Source: DATFWK01 sp035259345
GTDB lineage: Bacteria; Actinomycetota; Thermoleophilia; Miltoncostaeales; Miltoncostaeaceae
Length of the DNA stretch: 8,633 nt
Assembly: GCA_035259345.1 (NCBI GenBank)
Contig: DATFWK010000146.1
Span: 1 to 8,633 of the forward strand
Direction of reading: 5' to 3'
The notes under the pieces are model-generated. The model saw only the letters and a program-made list of their open reading frames with translations, made no database searches and was not told where the DNA came from. Below are positions 4,861 through 8,633 of the stretch, one piece after another. The translations under genes and the position numbers were made by a program. How positions within the stretch are numbered: the stretch's first letter is position 1; the number at the start of each line of letters is the position of its first letter.

Positions 4861-7008
4861 TCACCTCAAGGAGGAATGCGTCGAGCCCGCCGCGGGCCGC
4901 GCGCCGTGCAGCAGGAGCACCGAGCGCGGACCGACGGCCAGCTCGGCGGCCGGATCGACCGCACGCCCGGCATCGGCCGGGTCCGAGGTGTCCACGGCCA
5001 CCGTCCACGACATGGGCCGCGCGACGCCCGGCAGTCGGACGGCGAGGCGCTCCCACCAGGCGTTGAGCACGAGCAGGAACGGGTCGTCGAAGGCGTCGCC
5101 CTCGTCCGCGAGCCCGCTCAGGCCCACGACGACCGCGCGGGCGTAGCCGGCCGCCCAGTCGTCCGGGCCCATCAGCGCGCCGTCAGGGCGGAACCACCCG
5201 ATGTCGGCCCTGGTGCCGCCCGTGGCGGCGGGGCCGCGGAGGAACCGGCGCCGGCGGAAGACCCGGTGGTCGCGGCGCAGGCGGCAGAGATCGGCGACGA
5301 ACGCCGAGAGGTCGGCCTCGCCCTCCCGTGCCGACCAGTCGAGCCAGGTCAGCGGGCCGTCCTGGCAGTAGGCGTTGTTGTTGCCCGCCTGCGTGTGCCC
5401 GAGCTCGTCGCCGCCCAGGATCATGGGCACCCCCTGGGACAGGAGCAGCGTGGCGAGCAGGTTCCGCCGCTGCCGCGCGCGCAGGCCGAGGACGGCGGGA
5501 TCTGCGGTCGGCCCCTCGACGCCGCAGTTCCAGCTGCGGTTGTCGTCCGTCCCGTCGCGATTGCCCTCGCCGTTCGCCTCGTTGTGCTTGCGGTCGTACG
5601 CGACGAGGTCCGCGAGCGTGAAGCCGTCGTGCGCGGTTACGAAGTTGATCGAGGCCGTGGGCCGGCGGCCGCCCTGCCCGTAGAGGTCGCTCGAGCCCGT
5701 GAGGCGGGTGGCGAGATCCGGCACGGTCTCCGGCACGCCGCGCCAGAAGTCGCGCACCGTGTCGCGGTACATGCCGTTCCACTCGCTCCAGCCGGGCGGG
5801 AAGTCGCCCACCTCGTAGCCGCCCCAGCCGGTGTCCCACGGCTCGGCGATCAGCTTGACCCGCGAGAGGACCGGGTCCTGGCCCACGGCCTGGAGGAAGG
5901 CCGAGTGCGGGTCGAAGTCGCTCTCGGCGCGGCCGAGGCTCGCAGCAAGGTCGAAGCGGAACCCGTCCACGTGCATCTCCTCGACCCAATACCGCAGGGA
6001 GTCCATGACGAGGCGCAGGGCGGGCGGGCGGTGGGTGTCCACCGTGTTGCCGCAGCCGGTGTCGTCCACGTAGCTCCGCAGGTCGTCGGTCAGCCGGTAG
6101 TAGGCGGCGTTGTCGATGCCCCGGAAGCAGAGCGTGGGGCCGTCGGCACCGCCCTCGGCGGTGTGGTTGAAGACGACGTCGAGGATCACCTCGAGGCCGG
6201 CCGCGTGCAGGGCCCGCACCATTCCCTTGAACTCGACGACCTGCGCGCCGCGGTCGCCCGATGCCGAGTACTCGTTGTGCGGCGCGAAGAAGCCGATCGA
6301 CTGGTAGCCCCAGTAGTTCTCGAGCCCTCGAGCCGCGAGCGCCTCGTCGTGCACGAACTGGTGCACCGGCATCAGCTCGACCGCCGTGACCCCGAGGCGA
6401 ACGAGGTGCTCGAGCGCGGCCGGGTGGCCGAGCCCGGCGTACGTGCCGCGGAGGGCCTCGGGGACGCCAGGGTGGAGGCGGGTGAAGCCCTTCACGTGCA
6501 GCTCGTAGACGATCGAGTCGGCGAGGGGCGTGGCCGGCGGCCCGTCGTTACCCCAGTCGAAGTCGTCCGCCCAGACGACCGACCGCGGCACGTACGGCGC
6601 CGAGTCGTCGTCGTCGGGGCGGCCCGGATCTCCCGCCGCCGCGCCGTGGACGGCCTGGTGCCAGCGCACCCCGCCCGCGACGGCACGGGCGTAGGGGTCG
6701 AGGAGGAGCTTGGCCGGGTTGCACCGCGCTCCGGCCGCCGGGTCCCAGGGGCCGTGCACCCGGTAGCCGTACCGCGTCCCCGGTCCGACCCCCTCGACCC
6801 GGCCCTCCCAGCGGTAGCCCTCCGCCGCCCGCAGCGCGAGGCGGTGCTCGGCCCCGGTCTCGTCGAACAGGCACAGGTCCACGTCCTCCGCGACGCTGCT
6901 GAACACGGCGAAGGCCGTGCCGCTCCCGTCGGGCCGGGCGCCCAGCGCCGCCGGCGAGGACACGGGCGCGGCGGCGGCCCGGGCGGCGGGCACGGCGGCC
7001 GCGCTCAC
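4861..7008 (-). CDS. glgX: Glycogen debranching enzyme GlgX (GH13, isoamylase/TreX type)
   Basis: A 715-residue cytoplasmic enzyme that hydrolyses alpha-1,6 branch linkages of glycogen or its phosphorylase limit dextrin. The domains are: an Ala-rich leader (1-20), an N-terminal CBM48-like beta-sandwich (about 21-130, with the YGYRVHGPWDP segment at 80-90), a GH13 TIM barrel (about 160-590) and a C-terminal beta domain. All four GH13 signature regions are intact: DVVFNH (277-282), GFRFD with nucleophile D353, LIAEPWD with acid/base E389, and FVTAHD with D461. The ENYWGYQSIGFFAPHNEY segment (230-247) is typical of GlgX/TreX. The length is normal for the family. The start is GTG 7008, because its last bases overlap the upstream gene's TGA (GTGA) and GGAGGAGG lies about 4 nt before it. 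This implies translational coupling to the upstream glucosidase. TreX in a trehalose pathway is the alternative name; sequence alone does not separate them. Confidence 0.95.
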   Translation of the reverse strand: MSAAAVPAARAAAAPVSSPAALGARPDGSGTAFAVFSSVAEDVDLCLFDETGAEHRLALRAAEGYRWEGRVEGVGPGTRYGYRVHGPWDPAAGARCNPAKLLLDPYARAVAGGVRWHQAVHGAAAGDPGRPDDDDSAPYVPRSVVWADDFDWGNDGPPATPLADSIVYELHVKGFTRLHPGVPEALRGTYAGLGHPAALEHLVRLGVTAVELMPVHQFVHDEALAARGLENYWGYQSIGFFAPHNEYSASGDRGAQVVEFKGMVRALHAAGLEVILDVVFNHTAEGGADGPTLCFRGIDNAAYYRLTDDLRSYVDDTGCGNTVDTHRPPALRLVMDSLRYWVEEMHVDGFRFDLAASLGRAESDFDPHSAFLQAVGQDPVLSRVKLIAEPWDTGWGGYEVGDFPPGWSEWNGMYRDTVRDFWRGVPETVPDLATRLTGSSDLYGQGGRRPTASINFVTAHDGFTLADLVAYDRKHNEANGEGNRDGTDDNRSWNCGVEGPTADPAVLGLRARQRRNLLATLLLSQGVPMILGGDELGHTQAGNNNAYCQDGPLTWLDWSAREGEADLSAFVADLCRLRRDHRVFRRRRFLRGPAATGGTRADIGWFRPDGALMGPDDWAAGYARAVVVGLSGLADEGDAFDDPFLLVLNAWWERLAVRLPGVARPMSWTVAVDTSDPADAGRAVDPAAELAVGPRSVLLLHGARPAAGSTHSSLR

Positions 7009-8633
7009 GAGGCCTCCTCCCGCGTCCTGGAGAGGAGCACGACGAGGTCCGCCACCAGCCCGGTCCATCCGGTCTGGTGCGACGCCCCCAGCCCCCTCCC
7101 GTCGTCGCCGTGGAAGTACTCGTGGAAGAACAGCGAGTCGCGCCAGGCGGGGTCGGTCTGGAAGCGCTCCATGCCGCCGAACACCGGCCGGCGTCCCTCG
7201 CCGTCGGGGAGGAAGATCCCGACGAGGCGCTGCGCGAGGTCGAGCGACACCTCGCGCAGGCTGCGCTGCGCTCCGGAGCCCCGCGGGTACTCGACCGTGT
7301 ACCGGTCGCCCAGATGCCGGTGGTAGCGCAGGAGCGCATCGATCAGCAGGGAGTTGACCGGGAACCAGACCGGCCCGCGCCAGTTCGAGTTGCCGCCGAA
7401 GAGCGCGGTGGTCGATTCCGCGGGCTCGTAGTCGACGGTGGCCGTCACCCGCCCGTCCTGCCAGATCTCGAACGGCCGTCCGCGGTACGCCGCCGAGAGC
7501 GCCCGGACGCCGTGGGGTGAGAGGAACTCTTGCTCGTCGCCGAGGCGCTCGAGCACGCGAGGCAGGCGGTCGAGCCCGACGAGCGCGAGCAGGATGGGCT
7601 GGCCGCCGCTCGCGTCGAGCCGGATCGCCGTCCGGAACTCGGGCCGATGGTCGAGGAAGTCGAGCACGCGCCTCCGGAAGTCGTCGAGGCGCCTGACGAG
7701 CGACCCGTCGCCGACCCCCACCGCGTACAGCGGGATGAGGCCCGTCATGGACCGCGCGCGCACCGGCCAGCGGACGCCGTCGGACAGGCGCCGGATCTGG
7801 TCGTAGTAGAAGCCGTCCGCCTCGTCCCACAGGCCCTGCTCGTTCATCGCGTGCTGGATCAGCGTGAAGTGCTCGAAGAACTTCACCGCGACGTCCTCGT
7901 AGGCCGGGTCGTGGCTCGCGAGCACCAGCGCCATCTCGAGCATGCTCAGGCAGTACAGGGCCATCCAGCCGGTGCCGTCGGCCTGCTCGAGGATGAGCCC
8001 GGCCGGCAGCGCCGACGAGCGGTCGAACGGCCCGACGTTGTCCATGCCGAGGAAGCCGCCGCCGAAGAGGTTGTCGCCCTCGGGGTCCTTGGCGTTCGCC
8101 CACCACGTGAACCCGAGCAGCATCTTGTGGAAGACACGCTCGAGCCACTCGTAGTCCCGGCGTCCGTCGATGTCGAAGACCCGCAGGGCGGAGAGGGCGT
8201 GCACCGGCGGGTTGACGTCGCCGAAGTCCCACTCGTAGGCCGGGAGCTGCCCGTTCGGGTGCATGTACCACTCGCGCGTGATCAGCCTGAGCTGCTCCTT
8301 CGCGAAGGCCGGGTCGACGTGGGCGAGCGTGCTGCAGTGGAAGGCCAGGTCCCACGCGGCGTACCACGGGTACTCCCACTTGTCCGGCATCGAGATGACG
8401 TCGCTGTTGCTCAGGTGGCGCCAGGCGGCGTTGCGCCCGGTGCGGCGCTGGGCCGGGGGCGGCGGGCCGGCCGGGTCGCCGCCCAGCCAGCGGGACACGT
8501 CGTAGTTGTAGAACTGCTTGCTCCAGAGCATCCCGCCGAAGGCCTGGCGCATGACGTGCGCCTCCTCCGGGGTCGCCCGGGGCGCGATCCCCGCGTAGAA
8601 CTCGTCCGCCTCGCGCTCCCGCGCCGAGAGCGT
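7005..8633 (-). CDS. MGH1-like (GH63-type) glucosidase, 5' end outside window
   Basis: The C-terminal 542 residues of an (alpha/alpha)6-barrel glycoside hydrolase of the type annotated as glucosidase or MGH1-like. Relatives in family GH63 and nearby hydrolyse alpha-glucosides or mannosyl/glucosylglycerate. The frame is open at the right edge, so the protein starts beyond 8633; relatives I recall are about 850-900 residues. Conserved landmarks (numbered from the window edge) are VMRQAFGGMLWSKQFYNYDV (27-46), MPDKWEYPWYAAWDLAFH (82-99) with D95 as likely general acid, a WYMHPNGQLPAYEW stretch, a GGFLGMDNVGPFDRS segment, and a C-terminal FFHEYFHG whose E505 is the likely catalytic base. Catalytic roles are inferred by analogy with GH63 enzymes. 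The stop codon overlaps the glgX start, so the two form an operon. The exact substrate is unknown; the neighbour suggests alpha-glucan or compatible-solute metabolism. Confidence 0.88.
   Translation of the reverse strand, partial: TLSAREREADEFYAGIAPRATPEEAHVMRQAFGGMLWSKQFYNYDVSRWLGGDPAGPPPPAQRRTGRNAAWRHLSNSDVISMPDKWEYPWYAAWDLAFHCSTLAHVDPAFAKEQLRLITREWYMHPNGQLPAYEWDFGDVNPPVHALSALRVFDIDGRRDYEWLERVFHKMLLGFTWWANAKDPEGDNLFGGGFLGMDNVGPFDRSSALPAGLILEQADGTGWMALYCLSMLEMALVLASHDPAYEDVAVKFFEHFTLIQHAMNEQGLWDEADGFYYDQIRRLSDGVRWPVRARSMTGLIPLYAVGVGDGSLVRRLDDFRRRVLDFLDHRPEFRTAIRLDASGGQPILLALVGLDRLPRVLERLGDEQEFLSPHGVRALSAAYRGRPFEIWQDGRVTATVDYEPAESTTALFGGNSNWRGPVWFPVNSLLIDALLRYHRHLGDRYTVEYPRGSGAQRSLREVSLDLAQRLVGIFLPDGEGRRPVFGGMERFQTDPAWRDSLFFHEYFHGDDGRGLGASHQTGWTGLVADLVVLLSRTREEAS
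7013..7020 (-). promoter_or_regulatory. Shine-Dalgarno GGAGGAGG fixing the GTG start of glgX
   Basis: On the minus strand GGAGGAGG lies 4 nt before GTG 7008, inside the last codons of the upstream glucosidase gene. It rules out starts farther upstream, although the glgX frame stays open to 8379. Confidence 0.85.

Noticed and set aside
4232..5146. A 304-codon plus-strand open frame across the rhomboid/glgX junction.
   Set aside because: It is antisense to the rhomboid catalytic motifs and crosses an intergenic gap and the glgX 3' end. It is Glu/Arg-rich with no domain.
4876..7326. An 816-codon open frame on the plus strand opposite glgX.
   Set aside because: It is rich in Arg, Val, Ala and Glu with no recognisable domain, and it mirrors a gene with all GH13 motifs intact. 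Antisense open frames of this kind are normal at this GC content.
7009..8379. The glgX reading frame stays open a further 457 codons upstream, which would give a 1172-residue protein.
   Set aside because: The extension is Arg/Pro/Gly-rich and low in complexity, with no domain. The other frame here encodes the clearly conserved glucosidase, and GTG 7008 has a strong Shine-Dalgarno. The open frame is a GC-bias artefact.
1..8633. Searched for CRISPR repeats, tRNA genes, transposase fragments, toxin-antitoxin pairs, riboswitch-like leaders and long direct repeats.
   Set aside because: None was seen by eye. The longest non-coding spacer is 119 bp and no mobile-element or phage protein is present.

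Overview
The window is very GC-rich with a strong G/C third-codon bias. The gene families present (a DAK2/DegV fusion, DUF6745, a STAS anti-anti-sigma protein, GlgX and an MGH-type glucosidase) suggest a high-GC Gram-positive bacterium. It is probably an actinomycetote, possibly one of the deep-branching Thermoleophilia/Solirubrobacterales type. That placement is inference from composition and gene content; no rRNA or other marker gene is present. Coding density is high. I see no tRNA, rRNA, CRISPR array, insertion sequence or phage gene.

Left arm (1-1730, minus strand): the N-terminal 576 residues of a long protein that fuses a DhaL/DAK2 kinase domain and FakA-type middle domain to a DegV (FakB-type fatty-acid-binding) domain. 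It looks like fatty acid kinase and its substrate carrier in one polypeptide. The 3' end runs off the window. A short divergent spacer separates it from the next block.

Central block (1802-4102, plus strand): (i) a DUF6745-family protein of unknown function; (ii) a 109-residue His-rich partner 25 bp downstream with a strong Shine-Dalgarno; (iii) after a 119-bp spacer holding an inverted repeat and a candidate sigma-B/SigF-like promoter, a lone STAS-domain anti-sigma-factor antagonist; (iv) a 71-residue protein of unknown function that may be expressed from a leaderless mRNA. The DUF6745 plus small-protein pair is the least understood element here and the best candidate for an undescribed two-gene unit.

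Right arm (8633-4133, minus strand): a probable three-gene operon read right to left. It has a partial MGH1-like/GH63-type glucosidase, then glycogen debranching enzyme GlgX (its GTG start overlaps the upstream TGA as GTGA), then a rhomboid intramembrane serine protease 23 bp downstream. The first two genes point to alpha-glucan (glycogen/trehalose-type) turnover; the rhomboid has no obvious link to it. A perfect 9-bp GC hairpin between the convergent 71-residue gene and the rhomboid gene probably ends transcription from both sides.
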